A stretch of DNA of 64,000 bases from Phytoseiulus persimilis. Lineage: Eukaryota > Arthropoda > Arachnida > Mesostigmata > Phytoseiidae. The stretch covers positions 37,200,001-37,264,000 of the forward strand of contig CM075101.1 in NCBI GenBank assembly GCA_037576195.1, read 5' to 3'. Numbering within the stretch: position 1 is the first letter of the stretch; each line of letters starts with the position of its first letter. Positions 33,731-46,129 of the stretch are shown one piece after another. The notes under the pieces were generated by a model. That model did no database searches. It was not told where the DNA came from and worked only from the letters and a program-made list of their open reading frames with translations. The translations under genes and the position numbers were made by a program.

Positions 33731-34065
33731 CGGAGGCCTTTCCTGTAATGAGTTGGGCGGGCTGTAGATACTGTTCACCGAATGCCGTGTTCTTTTCGAG
33801 CAACCGATCCGGAAAAATGGATCGATTCCGAGGAATAAAGTTTCAGAGTTACCCGATCAGTTGGAAAACCCATGTCTATTCGAATCCTTCAGTCTGCATG
33901 GTCGACGTCATGGATCACCGTTGAGTCTGAGCCCCTGCTCAGGCTCCCACTTCCACGATTTCTTCGTTCAACTTATCGGGTCCCAGGTTTTGTCGCGCGG
34001 GATCCCTCGAAGTCATATGCCACCGCCACGAGAGGCCTGCTCCCAAAATGACATCTTTCTTTCAG

Positions 34066-34115
34066 CTTGCACTCGTATTGAGCTCACGCCTCCAAGATCC
34101 ACAAACAATCCCTGA
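34066..34115 (+). CDS. Candidate short terminal exon
   Basis: The acceptor acatctttctttcag ends at 34065. Fifteen phase-matched codons end with TGA 34113-34115, 24 bases before AATAAA 34139-34144. Compact last-exon layout, no domain. Confidence 0.4.
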
Positions 34116-34330
34116 TTTAGATTTCCCCGTTCGATTTGAATAAACTCATTATGCCTTGCATGCTTTGGCATCCAAGTTTCGCTTTCGTTTTTTCCCTTCC
34201 CGTCCTTTCCCCACCTGATTTCCATCCTCAAGCTTATTTCTGTATTCTCTTGATGCCCACGCTCCAGCTCGAGTTCGTTACCGGTTTCGTTCTTCCGTTT
34301 TCACAACGCAAGGTTCTCATTCCTCTTTAG

Positions 34331-34725
34331 TGAGTCTGCTGAATCTCAAGCTTCTCGAATCGTCCGGCCTCTTGGATCCGCAGAGCTCAAGCTTTCCATC
34401 GTCGGGAAACGAAGGTGAAGGTCAACACTTCCTCAGGAATGGCAACAAGGGCTTTTACCATTGCCTACACTGCGAATACAAAACTTTATGCAGGTAAGGG
34501 CTTTGAAATTTTTCGCATCTTCCGAAAGAGGCTGTTGATACATAAGTAAGGTGCAAACACAATGTGGGTGATGATTGGACCTTCTTCCGCAGGTCTCATA
34601 TGGTTGACCACGTGCGAACGCACACGGGATCGCGTCCGTACAAATGCTACGTGTGCGGACGAGGCTTCACTCAGAAGAGCCCCCTCAATGTTCATCTGAG
34701 ACGAGTACACGGTGAGACGTTCTGA
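34331..34725 (+). CDS. Split alternative terminal exon with two C2H2 fingers
   Basis: The acceptor ctcattcctctttag ends at 34330. Part one 34331-34493 has a Ser/Leu spacer and the CxxC half of finger 1 ([12 protein letters not shown]). A 99-nt intron (34494-34592, GTAAGG to CCGCAG) interrupts inside the finger after two bases of an Arg codon. Part two 34593-34725 supplies HVRTH, a TGSRPY linker and YKCYVC...HLRRVH, ending TGA 34723-34725. Joining gives the normal 12-residue Cys-to-His spacing, confirming the splice. Neither half alone looks like a gene. Confidence 0.85.
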
Positions 34726-35098
34726 GTGATTCCGAATGGCGACCTCATTGTTTTGTTCGTTCGTCTAGAATCTCAATGATCAACGTCATTATAGTTTCGC
34801 ACGGGTTTCTGCATCAACCGAGATAGTGGTAACGGTTCAGGTGATACGATGTGATCGGCGTTGATTGTCAGTCAGAAACAGAGCTCCGGTTTCTGCCTCG
34901 GCTTCGATCGCTATGGCTCCTCTCGCGATTCGGGATGCTTTCATTCCCGCTCCTTGCTGGTAAGAGGAGCCGCCTCTCGAGCTGACGAAGGATGCCCTGC
35001 AAACCATTGAAGTTGAGGCAGAGGTTTCAGTAATGCCTTTATTCGTGTCGTCCTAACCAGAGGATGACGGGTGGCGTCGCGCTGTGATGTTTATACAG

Positions 35099-35421
35099 CC
35101 GATGACTTGTTAGAGAACAGCAGAAGGTGGGAAGCAAGAATTTCCGAAGTCAGTGGCTCGACGAGCGATCGTTACAATCAAGATTCGGATGCATTTCCGA
35201 CATTTTTACTGCGTCTCATGAGGATCCGTATCGTTGCCCCGAGCTCCCAAAGGTCAACAATCTCAGAACGGAGCTCTGTTTCTTCGGTTTCCGCTGACAA
35301 TACGCCACGAACTCCAGTTGTGATGTTAACTAGAATCCTCGATGACCTCCGAATTCGCCGTACGAGAAGTATCGAAACTCCTCCTTCGACCTTTCGAACG
35401 TCATCATCTTCCAATCTGTGA
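35099..35421 (+). CDS. Candidate fingerless terminal exon, Ser/Arg/Thr-rich
   Basis: An acceptor-like site (gatgtttatacag) ends at 35098. The phase-matched frame is open for 107 codons: DDLLENSRRWEARISE at the start, then a Ser/Arg/Thr-rich stretch. Stop TGA is at 35419-35421. No domain; the nearest poly(A)-like sequence is AATAAG at about 35,570. Confidence 0.33.
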
Positions 35422-36972
35422 ATGCACTAAGTATTAAGCAGGCAAAGCAACCACGCAACCATCAGCGATTCCAGTTTCGCTGAAATTGAAACTTCTCCAA
35501 TATACACGACTCAATGGATATACGTATGAATACTTCATTTATACACTTGTACGCACGAACCTAATTAAATAAGCAGTCCCCACGATGAGATTATAGGTAC
35601 AATCGTCAATTGTTCGTCTGAAAGAATCGGCTCCAGAGAAGGCTATTCTAGACTCCGTGTTCTCTCGACTTCGGTAAGAGCTCGCAGATCGGATCACTCG
35701 GTTCGAAGCCCCCTCCACCCTCAAATTTTGGTTACAAACTTGCGAACGGAAGGGTATCCCACAGGGAAGCGAACTAGACAGTGAGCTGGGATGATTTTCG
35801 CTCGTGGTATTTGTTCTCAGATCGACGATAGAAAGTAAGGAGGGAGTCTCTGAGCGACACAAGTTCGTAATGCCGAAAGCGTGCGTCAAGCAGGTGATCG
35901 TTGTGTATAGCATTCTCCTACACCTGGAAACACGGAGCTTTCCGTTCCATCGGGAACTTATTGGACGGAAGAGTCGGGGAATCTTTCCGATACGCTTGTG
36001 CATTCATTCGGAGTGGATCGAACAAGCTGTCATGACCGGGGCAGTGGGGTCTCGTTCCTCTTTTGATATACGTCTTTCGCCGCGACGCTGACGCTCCATT
36101 GCACCACAGGAAGAGGTATCGGAAAGTTTCTGTGGCGATGAACTTGTCCCCAAAGAAGTTCCTTCTGATAATGAGGCGGCGAGACTCGTCGTGCTTCTGA
36201 CCGAAATCGCGACCAGGATTTCTCCGTGAAAAGAGACCAAGGTAAATTATAGATGCAGCGATCCTCGCCTCGAACGACGCACTGTGTTCTGTCTTCGTCG
36301 CACTGCAGAGCTGCATAACTCTGATTGTTCCTACGAGTATGCGCTTTGAAGTCAGGAATGCATACAAAGTTTACTCTGAGCGCGAGATAAGAGATTCAGA
36401 GCTGCTGAAAAATCATGATTTTAGAGGACACTGTGCAATACTTGTACACAAACCGACTCTCTCCGAAACTCATCGTGTCACAGCGCATACCGCTCAAGGT
36501 TCCTTTGTAATGAGGGACCGAGCGTTTCCTATCAGTACGTGGGAACGAGCAAACGAAGGGCATGCTGCGAAAGATACATAACTATTATTGTACACTCATG
36601 CAATCTGCTGCAATTACCGTGATCTGAACACAAACTTCTGTGATGTTTATGGCGTTTCCGAGTATTTCTATAGCGGTTGATTTATACAAACACATACATA
36701 CACGAGTATCGAATATAATCATTCAAAACTATTTTCGGTGAACGGTGGCAAATTTTCCGCGGCGTTTAAAACATTCATGAGCAATAAACATTTGTACATT
36801 TACAGTAAAATTCGTATTCTCTCGCGGAGGGTTGCTATCTATCTCAGCCGCTCCGTCATACCTCAAATAACCGAGCCTGAGGATTGAGAGCAATTTCTTC
36901 TTAGTCGACGTTTCGGAAGTGGTTTGCGAACCTTGAGGCCGTCGAACAAGTCTGACGTGAATTTCCTTCCAG
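35422..36972 (+). other. Stretch between cassettes, nothing recognised
   Basis: Several 80-150-codon frames on both strands overlap one another without motifs. AATAAA at about 36,782 has no convincing exon in front. Confidence 0.4.
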
Positions 36973-37061
36973 ATCGAGCATTTGAGTGTGGCTGTCGAAG
37001 GAATCATCGAGGAGGAGAGGGCCAGGATGTCTCATCGCTTTCCGAGTGTTCGAATGAATAA
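36973..37061 (+). CDS. Candidate short terminal exon, stop inside AATAAA
   Basis: The acceptor gtgaatttccttccag ends at 36972. The phase-matched 28-codon frame begins RAFECGCRRNH and closes with TAA 37059-37061 inside AATAAA 37057-37062. Confidence 0.42.
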
Positions 37062-37267
37062 ATCCATCCTCTTCCGATTCTGACCGTTCACTCTGATTCC
37101 AAATCATTAAAACCCAGGGATAAAGATGGTTCTTCGTCCGGGACACTAAATCGGGGCAATTCCCCGACAAGGAGGTTCTCGTCGTCGGAGTGACTTGCTC
37201 ACTTACTCACCTTTCGGGTGATGAGGAACAATTTTGCCGCTTAAAAATCATCTGTCTGGCATTGCAG

Positions 37268-37635
<368 letters not shown>

Positions 37636-38667
37636 CCGCCTTGTCAGCTGTATGTTTCTAGGTATCGAACCCGAGATACACCGTCGACAATAGCAGCCGC
37701 GGTTACAAAAGCTATTCCGATTTCCATAAGCTCGGGAATCCCCCCGAGGCACTGTCATTCGGAATAGGTAATTTCTAATACTTTACTTAAAATTAATTCG
37801 TCCCTTCCCGTATGCGCTGATGTAGCGATCCCCTATTGTGACGAGTGGGACGGTTCATCGTTCTCCATCATGAAAGATGAACAGAACTGACAGTCAATGG
37901 TGCTGGAGACAAGCGTTCGAAGCTACAACCAAAAAAATATCGGGATGCCACGAGGGAGCGAATGGCTCCATCGATCGGAGGGCAAAAGTGAGGTCGAAGG
38001 AGAACCCCGAGAATCACAATATGGCTGTGTTCAAGCTTGGAGGGACGCGGCTGGTAGTTTTGAGCCGCCGCGTGAGATACGCGCGTCATATTTGTGTCAA
38101 TGAAACAATGGACAGTATTCTCGACAAGCAACCGCTACTGTAATTGAAATATTCCCGGGTACTTTAGTTGAACGCGAAAATCGAGCGGGTTGCAAGATTT
38201 TCCGACGGTAATCATGATTATACACTGTTGCAAGTGGAAGCCTCTACGGCTGACAGAGAGCTGTATGAGAAATAAAATCTTAATATGTTAAATCTAAATC
38301 TATCTTTTTACTCCTTGAAAGAGTCATCAGTGGAAATAGGCATTGGGAAAGACATTCATGTGGAATCTCGAGGGATGGAATACACCACTCGGCTAGTTTT
38401 CAGGGAAGGTGCCTCTAGAGGATGTGAAGTCGCCGATCCAGCAGAGCGACGTGACACTCTCTCTTCATCAGTCTCCGAGACCGGAGCTCAGCTCGGAGCA
38501 CACAAGGCCGCGCGAAAGGATCGAAGTCCAATGGGGGAAGTGCAATATTTTGTCTTGAGCCAAAAGCTTGAAGCGGGCGGGGTTGTGCATTGGTCGGAGT
38601 ACATCACGCAAATCCATTCCGTGTCTTCCACGGAGGAATCAGTACTCATATGCATTTATAATTTCAG
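37636..38667 (+). other. Stretch between cassettes, nothing recognised
   Basis: AATAAA at about 38,270 could serve the preceding cassette, but 630 bases away. No motif-bearing frame. Confidence 0.4.
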
Positions 38668-38765
38668 GTCCGGCTCTAGGAGCGCAGAAGGCTTCGACAC
38701 GGTGGGGTCTTTCACCAAGTGAACCCTCGACTCCGTCTCGTGCCCTCGCCAATAAATTTCTATGA
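38668..38765 (+). CDS. Candidate fingerless terminal exon
   Basis: The acceptor catttataatttcag ends at 38667. The phase-matched 31-codon frame (Ser/Pro-rich, LSPSEPSTPSRALA) reads through AATAAA at 38751-38756 and stops at TGA 38763-38765, still upstream of a normal cleavage site. Confidence 0.38.
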
Positions 38766-38866
38766 TGTCGCCGAAACGATTTTATTCCACGATCGCAATG
38801 AACGCTTTCGGCCGAGAGAATTCCGCCTGTGGATACCTCAGTAACAAGGCTGCTATTCCTCAGCAG

Positions 38867-39222
38867 ACCTTTCTCTGGCATATCCGGACTCAAGTGATCT
38901 GCGAGTTGGTCTTGGTCACCCGGACAACGATGAATACTACTGTGCGGAAGACATTCCGACACTGGGGCCGGACGTGCAACCACAGAAAGCTTGTCACTAC
39001 ATCAAGCTACCCGGTGGCGCCTACAACTGTAATTACTGCCCTTACCAGAGCCATCGGAAGCACAATGTTGAAGGTCATGTTCGAACGCATACCGGTGAAC
39101 GACCATACCTGTGCAGATGTTGCGGGAAACGCTTTAGACATTCATCTGCATTCAGCGTTCATCGAAATACTGTCTGCTTGCCTCGGGAAAAGCGAGTGAG
39201 ACAGTTCACCTATCCCGGATAG
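38867..39222 (+). CDS. Alternative terminal exon with C2H2 and C2HC fingers
   Basis: A tandem acceptor (gctattcctcagcag) permits starts at 38864 or 38867, both in phase and differing by one residue. An acidic spacer (GHPDNDEYYCAEDIP) leads to YNCNYC...HVRTH, a TGERPY linker and a C2HC finger YLCRCC...HRNTVC. Stop TAG is at 39220-39222. Reading begins right after an in-frame TAA upstream of the acceptor, so the splice is required. Confidence 0.86.
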
Positions 39223-40252
39223 CTATGACGAGTTTGTTCGATCTGAGAGCAACTGATCGACCGCGTGACGCCAATTAGGTTTTTATCAGGCTCAAGTTCC
39301 TCGCGGTCTTCCGAGTTCGCACTCGTTCATCCTAGGGTTTGCGCAGCGTGGAATTCTCTGACATTATCCCCAGGAGCTGCAAACTTTCGGAATGGGCCAA
39401 CTTTTACTCTGGGGTTGCGACTTCAATCGCGACCGCTCCTGTCTGTTCCAAATAAGATCTGTTGGATTCTCTCTCGGCGGAGCTAGTCCTTCCGGCAGTA
39501 TTTCTCCTCCTTCGAGGTGTGCCATCCACAGACTGAGAGGTTTGGCTTCCGCAGTAGCTCAGAAGCTGGCCTGATAGTCGAAATCTTGGACTGTGTGCTC
39601 ACGACTTGGTGACGCTGACCCTCATAAAGAAATGGAACATCGATTCCATGTAGAGTCGTTGGTCCGAGACACCATTCGAACGAGACATGCACGATGCAAT
39701 CGAATAAATTGCAGAATTAGAACTGCCTCCGCGCTCCAGACGAGCCTCATCTTTGCCTCGTTGACGGATTTCCCACTCTCAGGCTCTTCCTAGCTATTTT
39801 TGACTTACATTTTTATAGTTTGAACTTGGGAGCTCAGGCATCTTTCATCAATCGCCATCTATCAATCCACGGATTTATGGGTGGATGAATGCATAGATTG
39901 ATGAACAATGCCTTATCGCCATGAGAGCTGATAAACTCAGCCATCAGAGACGCATTTATATATCTCTCTATATGGATAGATGAGAGGTATAAAGTGATGA
40001 ATGCCTGAACTTCTAAGCTCTACTCATAATCAAGATTGCAGTCTGTGTTTATTTAACGTTAGTTGCCCAAACCCTTGCCTCCTGTGCTTGTTGCTCTTCC
40101 AATACTTTGGCGCTATCACAGTCTTCGCCAATTTTCCGCATGCCTGATTCATAACCGCTCAGTGTTTTTCGTTGGAATCGTTTTGATTGATCCTTATGGC
40201 AGGTATGATCGTTTTTTGCTCCACCCCGCATGATTCCTTTCACCTTCCTCAG
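39223..40252 (+). other. Stretch between cassettes, nothing recognised
   Basis: Short imperfect inverted and direct repeats of ATCAATC/GGATGAA type at about 39,850-39,990. AATAAA at about 39,704 has only a weak exon candidate (acceptor ending 39653). Confidence 0.35.
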
Positions 40253-41153
40253 CACGGAACGTTCCCGGAACACTCCGCTGTGCTCGATGCGGTTTCTCGG
40301 CATCCGATCAGAGCGTTCTGCAGACCCATGTCAAACTGAAGGACTGCTCGACTTCCGATAGACGGATGGTGAGTATCCCTAAGCAACGCATACGAGATTG
40401 ACCGCGTACTTCGATTCGATGTCGCGTTGCAAACTTGGAGAACCGGGCGATCGGAACCATGTCAGCATTTTCTGTCGTTTGTAGGAAGGACCGCTGAAAC
40501 TAGGTCCCAACTGGAGACAGTGGCCGGAATCAGAGCTGGACAACAACGAGAACGAAACCAGGGTTTGCGACTTTGGAGGGCCTCACAGCTGCTCCGAATG
40601 CACCAAGTCTTTCAAGACCCTCATTGCTCTACAGAATCATAGGTAAGAACTGGAATCGTATGAGAGCGATGAGATCCGATTGGTTCCGCGTTGTCGCCTG
40701 GGCGAGAGTGGAATACAACCTCGATGACGAAGGCGTCTCGTTTCCAGGGAGGACGATCATTCTGGAGCGGTCTTCTGTCCTCTCTGTGGTCATCCTCTCC
40801 TGTCAATGAGACTCCTCAAACTCCATTCGTTGACTCACGCATCCGTGAACCCAGATCAGAGTCCCCTCGATTGTGTGGTGGGTATCTCCGTCAGTTCTCT
40901 TCATTTCCCAAATCACAGGTGGATCGGGTACTTCTTGGCTCTGAGGTAATATTTATTCCAGATATGTGGCAAACATTTCGATGTCCGCGCCAATCTCATC
41001 CTCCACAGACGTCGGCTGATCAGGGCGCAGGGTGCATACACCCTCTATTATTGCCATGTTCGGAAATGTAATGCAAGGTTCACTCAGGAAACCGATCTCT
41101 TGAGCCACACGAGAAGCTCTCATTCACTGGAAACGTGTGAGCTCAAATCTTGA
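40253..41153 (+). CDS. Four-part alternative terminal exon with about five zinc fingers
   Basis: The acceptor cctttcaccttcctcag ends at 40252 in the shared phase. Parts: 40253-40368, 40485-40642, 40748-40877 and 40962-41153; introns 116, 105 and 84 nt, with matching phases 0, 2 and 0. Modules: LRCARC...HVKLKDC (C2HC); HSCSEC...NHREDDH, completed across an intron; VFCPLC...HSLTH; a degenerate LDC-VICGKHF...LILH with no clear second His; and YYCHVRKC...HTRSSH with a CxxxxC knuckle. Stop TGA is at 41151-41153 and AATAAA at 41257-41262. It is the last clear cassette of the array. The third donor (GTGGGT) is the weakest inference. Confidence 0.78.
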
Positions 41154-44100
41154 GCAGAAACACAGCCAGGTCTATCCTTGGTGATGCGAATGAAGTCTTG
41201 GCCGTTAAGAATATAGCGCAACATGTGTATAAATAGCCTCAAAGAGTATGGAAGTAATAAAAGTCAAAGCTACGCAGGAATCGTTGTTTTCTTACCACGG
41301 CCCTCGGCCAGCGTCGCCTGTCAATTTGTTATCGATGGACTTCATAACCAATGATCTAATTTGCTTGCAATATGTTGTATAGAGAGTCCCTGGGAATACT
41401 TGTGTAGAGGCTCGCGAATACTGATGTGAATCCGATAAACCTCGACGCAAAGCTCCATCGAAGGAACCGCGTGGGATCCGGAATGAGCTCTTGCAGCTGG
41501 TGACCCTGATGTTCCAGCGAAACTTCACAGCCAACTCGCCGGAAACTTTGACGGACGAACGCATATTTCGGAAGAAGACCAATCAGAGAGCTTAACCAAA
41601 CATGCGGAATTTCATGTCGCACTCGAGCTGTCTTAATCTTTTTTTTTTCTAATTAGGAGGCTCTGGGTGACCATCGATTGGTGTGTTTGACAACGGCAAA
41701 ACACTTGCTATATGCATACTGAATCACTCGCCGAAGGAAACTTGGCACGTTCCATTAGGATGCTCGGTTCAAGTAGAATCTTTCGGCATTAGGCCATACG
41801 TGAAGATGGTAGTCCCAGCAGGGGTTCGCGCACACATGTGCAGCTTCCGGGCTCGTGGCCGGTGTTCAGCGGAAATCAGCTCGAGTGCGCGGGAACTCCA
41901 GGTGGTACAAGTCCGGGCAAAAAATGGAGTCTATGAAACACGGAACCTCCAGCGTGGTCCGGGACGCAACGTTGGTCCGGGACGCAATATGCAATTCAAC
42001 ACAGTCAGGCTCTCTTAATTGTCACATGCGTTTGTGGAGCACATACCTCAACTCTTGCAGGAAAGACTGCTGAAGTAGCTCTTTACTGCGGTCATCCCCA
42101 TGCATGGCTGCGGGCTCTTCCCGCATTCGCTCCGCATCTCCGTTATCCACATCAGATTCAACGAAAGAGTAGTTCTGGACATCATCGGCAATTGACCAGA
42201 CCTGTCGGAAGCAGAACGTGGCAATAGGAGCCGAATCGAACCGTGAAAATTATTCAGCTGAGGTTCGCTGACGTTGGAGCGCGAGCTCGGACGCTCGACT
42301 CCGCCGCCAGCATGTCGATTTTCAGGCCCTGAGAACTCACTGGTACACCTCAAGGGCGACCGTCGTCCTCCTCGTCTCTCGCTGCAGGAACTTCTCAATC
42401 AAAATGAATAGTGCTCGTGAAACAATGACTCTAATAAGCGGAGCGTCGTACCGATGCGCCGGAGCGATCTGCTTCTTCACTGCTTAGCTACTGCAAAAGA
42501 AGTCGTCAGAATAGCGCTTCCTGAGCCCGCTCTATGGAGTGCGGGAGCCAAACAAACCCAAAAAGCATGGGCCATAGGCAGCGAGACCGCGCAGGCGGAG
42601 GGGTGGAGAGAACGGAGGCTTAGACTAAGCAGGGTAGCACGTGCCTAGTTCAACATGACAGGTCGGGGGAGCCCCTACGCTATTGAAGTCCGAACCCTCG
42701 AGCCCGAGCGCGGACCCTCTTCTGCACGATGCAGTCCTACGTCTTGGCGGCGGCCGTACTTGGAGGAACGTTGTCGACTCCCGACGCGCTGCTGTCGATC
42801 TCTTCACAGAATCAAGTTGTAGGGATGAGTCTCTGGAAATTCAGAACATGAGAACGGTCTTCGGAGCTTGCATCAAATTCTTCAACAGCATCGTCAAGTG
42901 TGGAGGAAACGACAGCCCAGCGAATAGGTATGACGCAGTTTGATCAAATTCCTTTTTTTCCTGTGAAGTCTGCCATCGTCGAAGTTTTGAATCCACGCGC
43001 GGTTCGCCGCCGTGACGTCTCTCCGACTCCGCCGCATGCTCGAGATCGCGCCTTGTGTCGAGCCACCATCTTGTCCTACGGTCATCCGACGTGGACCCGC
43101 TTTGGTAGCGTCAAGTCGTCCAAAACAGACCTGCGGTACCCGAACAGACTACAGCCCGATATTCCACGTGCGTATACTGAAGCCTGCGACGAGCTTGATT
43201 GGCTCGGAACTTGTCCGCTCAAACTCGGTGGAATACAGTCCAGGGCAAAATATGGCTGGGTTATGTGGGGATGAATGACCCCCAGAAGGAGCGAGATTTT
43301 TCAGTACCACTTGAGCTACCACAGCGTTGCGTTTTCTGGCAAGAGTCCGGAAAGCAAAAACATCGAGATCAGCTAGAAGATGTTGGGGAAATGAAACGAC
43401 GAGACGTTGAGTTCCGCAACATACTATTCGCCGGTGAAAACTGGGACCACCTTTCGTTACATTCGACCCGGAAAATCAGCGCTTCTCCCTGCTGGAAAAC
43501 CGGGCGAATAAGCTCAACTTTCCCGATGATTGATGTTTCTCCGGCTTGGCAAGGATAGAAATTCCGCGCGAAAGCGCCTCAAAGCCGGAAGCACACAAAG
43601 AAAAAAAAGTCTGCCCAATCATGGCCCAGGAGAGATGAGCTTGGAGTGAACAAATATCGCATTCACAGCTTCATCAAGAGTGTCTTGTTTTCTCGGATTG
43701 TAATAGGAGTCGTGCTCTTCAGATATCGGGGACGACAAGAGTTTGGCGATTCACAATCTCTACAAGGTCCCAAGGTTCAGCGGCGGAGCATCACAGCTAC
43801 GTTTTGGTAAGCCTACCTACTGCCTCTGCCTCGCTTTCGTTCTCGCAGACCCATTGCTACAGCCTCGTTGTATAAACTGTACAAAGGTATCTCCGTTACG
43901 GGAAGCAATCTGTTGATCGCGAATCCAGAATTTTCCGAGGTTGAATTGCTAGAACTGAAGAGGAACCCTTCCCTAATCCTTTATGAGCATTTATCATACG
44001 TAGAAAGCCAGCCCACCTTCGGCCGACTGGACTCGGTTGCTCGCATAGAAGACACTCTTCTCCCCCTTCATTTGGTCAGCGTTTCTGATCATATTCTCTG

Positions 44101-45150
44101 ATTCGACGAAGGGGTACAAGCTGCTAATTTCCTGCATTGCAGTTTTCACGTCAAAATTGTCCGCTCTAAATTCATGACATTGATCGTGAAATCAGACATC
44201 GTTTCATAGCATGCAATCAGAGCCGTGCGCCGCACCCTAGATCCGCCGGCGCCTGACTTCGGGATTGAGTGCCACAAGTAGGGGGTCACAAGAATCCACG
44301 AGTCCGAGCTTGCGACCCCTAGCCACAAATCTCGGATCATGGTCTCAGTGATGGAGCGCAGTTAGACATGCACTAGAAGCCTCGATCAGCGGACTACGGC
44401 AACGGATCGGCTCTCTCTGTGGGCATGGTGCGGCGTAATTGCCACGTGCACGATACATTCCAATACTCTTCTCACCAACGTGAACCGGAGTCGAACTGGA
44501 CCCCGGAGGTCGTCAGCGATCACGTGCTTTCTATGCGTATCGACGGACAGATCGGTTATGCCGTGAATTGGATCCAAGCTTGAATCGATAATTGACGATC
44601 CAAGTTCCGCTTCGAATTAACAATTCATCTTTCCCGTTGCGGAATATTGAATAGTTGTGAAGCTTCCGTCGGCTCATCCCAAGTCTGCGAGTGGATGGAT
44701 CATACCAAATCGTTGAGTATAATATAAAAATCGTGACCGCCCTATCAAGATGTTTGTAGTTTTGAATCTGGAATTGGTAGACTGCACATTGAGCCTGAAC
44801 TACTCACGAGGACGGAAGGACTTGAAAGATGACTTCTGTGAATTATTTCGCAGGGGGACAGGCACATCTCGCGACGAACAGGCTGGATTCCAGAAGACAT
44901 TGCCCATGAGTAAGAACTTGCGGCGCGCCGGGCCAGGTCTCTCCGCCGCCGCCTTTTTTTCCGTCTGCCGCCGCCGTCGGAATCCTCACAGCTCTGCTTG
45001 CAATCGTAGGAGGTCCCGTAGAGTCTCGTGGACGGGCATCTAGGCTCTCGTGGACCTCCGTGGACGTCGAATCGATCCCTGAACCACCTCCATGGACCTC
45101 CTGAGCGTCTGGTCAGATCGATCCCGGAACCACCTTCATAGCGTATCAGC
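41154..45150 (+). other. About 4 kb without a supportable gene
   Basis: Frames of 60-125 codons overlap on both strands without domain motifs. A strong acceptor (poly-T then aattag, ending about 41,656) opens only phase 0. An acceptor at about 43,848 leads in the shared phase to PLLQPRCINCTK and a possible donor, hinting at a split finger whose remainder I could not find. At about 43,995-44,100 there is a diverged copy of the repeat head described at 45,151 and 55,941. Confidence 0.35.
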
Positions 45151-45240
45151 CGGCCGCGCTGTGCGCGGTTGAACGGCGTTTCGTGGCATCGAAGCACTTT
45201 TTACCTTCCTCACTGGGTCAGCATCATGGTTTTGAAAAGT
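45151..45240 (+). repeat. Repeat 'head' preceding a minisatellite array, copy 1
   Basis: Collinear, ungapped match over about 90 bp to 55941-56030. It starts with a GC-rich imperfect palindrome (cggccgcgct...gcgcggtt) and ends cactgggtcagc...ttttgaaaa just where the 45-bp array begins. A consistent association of head and array suggests they form one repeat family. Confidence 0.7.
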
Positions 45241-45557
45241 GTGGCTAAATTGGTCTCGTGATCACCCCCAAAATTCGGAGAGAATGGTCAGATTGGTCTC
45301 GGAATCACCTCTCCAGAGTTGGAAAAGTATGGTCAGATTGGTGTCGGAATCACCCCTCTAGAGTTGGAAAACGATGGTCAGATTGGTCCTGGAATCACCC
45401 CTCCAGAGTTGGAAAGTAATGCTCAGATTGGTCCCGGAATCACCCCTCCAGAGTTGGAAAGTAATGCTCAGATTGGTATCGGAATCACCTCTCCAGAGTT
45501 GGGAAGTACTGTTCAGGTTGGTCTCGGAATCACTCCTCCAGAGTTGGAAAGTAATGG
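45230..45557 (+). repeat. 45-bp minisatellite array a, about 7 units
   Basis: Units of the type GATTGGTCTCGGAATCACCC followed by CTCCAGAGTTGGAAAGTAAT and a short GCTCA or GGCCA end. Units here are more divergent than in array b (aagtatggtcag and agtaatgctcag variants). Confidence 0.88.
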
Positions 45558-45801
45558 AGGGGGGATGAGAGAGGTGGTGGAGTACGGGCTCAGGGGTGGG
45601 GAAGAATGGGATTATGTTTCGGGGCATTTCGAGAGAATCATGTTGGGCAAAACGGTGAGGGAGGAAGGTCGGAGGGCGCGACTCGTCGCAAACTCCGAAA
45701 TACGTCGGACGGCTGAAGCGGGAGAAGGGGCTCGTCAGCGGGCTCTGGACACTGCCGAAAGACCGACGGACTCTCATGGACTGGATGCGGGGCGTATTTA
45801 G
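45558..45801 (+). pseudogene. Probable 5'-truncated retrotransposon ORF2 C-terminus
   Basis: Directly after array a, in frame with it, comes VVEYGLRGGEEWDYVSGHFE followed by RIMLGKTVREEGRRA. This resembles the extreme C-terminus of R1-clade ORF2 proteins, which end in a short acidic/basic helix after the CCHC knuckle. The frame ends with TAG at 45799-45801. No reverse-transcriptase motif remains, so the assignment is tentative. Confidence 0.4.
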
Positions 45802-46129
45802 GTCCAAGCAGCAGAAACTCAGCACAATACATACAACGGTACACGTTCGCCTCTGACCACGGCACACACATCGGCACACTTCTCATCATACACAACGGAA
45901 CACCACCGAGCAAGTGGCTCGCGAGGATACGATGTAGGATACGGAGACAAGAATGATGACTCCCGTTCCCATTGGTTCGAAGTAATGCTAAACTAATTCC
46001 GTCCATGGGAGCGGCCCCCCGCCCGGAAGAGGGGGTTGGGGAGACTCCAGGTTTTTTGTCGGTTTGTGACTCCCACAGTACCATGCTGGGGCTGTGGCAC
46101 AGTCTGCATCACGCATTTTTCTTCCTGTA

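Noticed and set aside
36339-36581. 80-codon frame (MRFEVRNAYKVY...)
   Set aside because: No acceptor in the shared phase, no motif and no nearby poly(A) signal.
42900-43278. Overlapping frames of 88-124 codons
   Set aside because: Two frames are open at once with no recognised motif, and no acceptor fixes either; not supportable as a gene.
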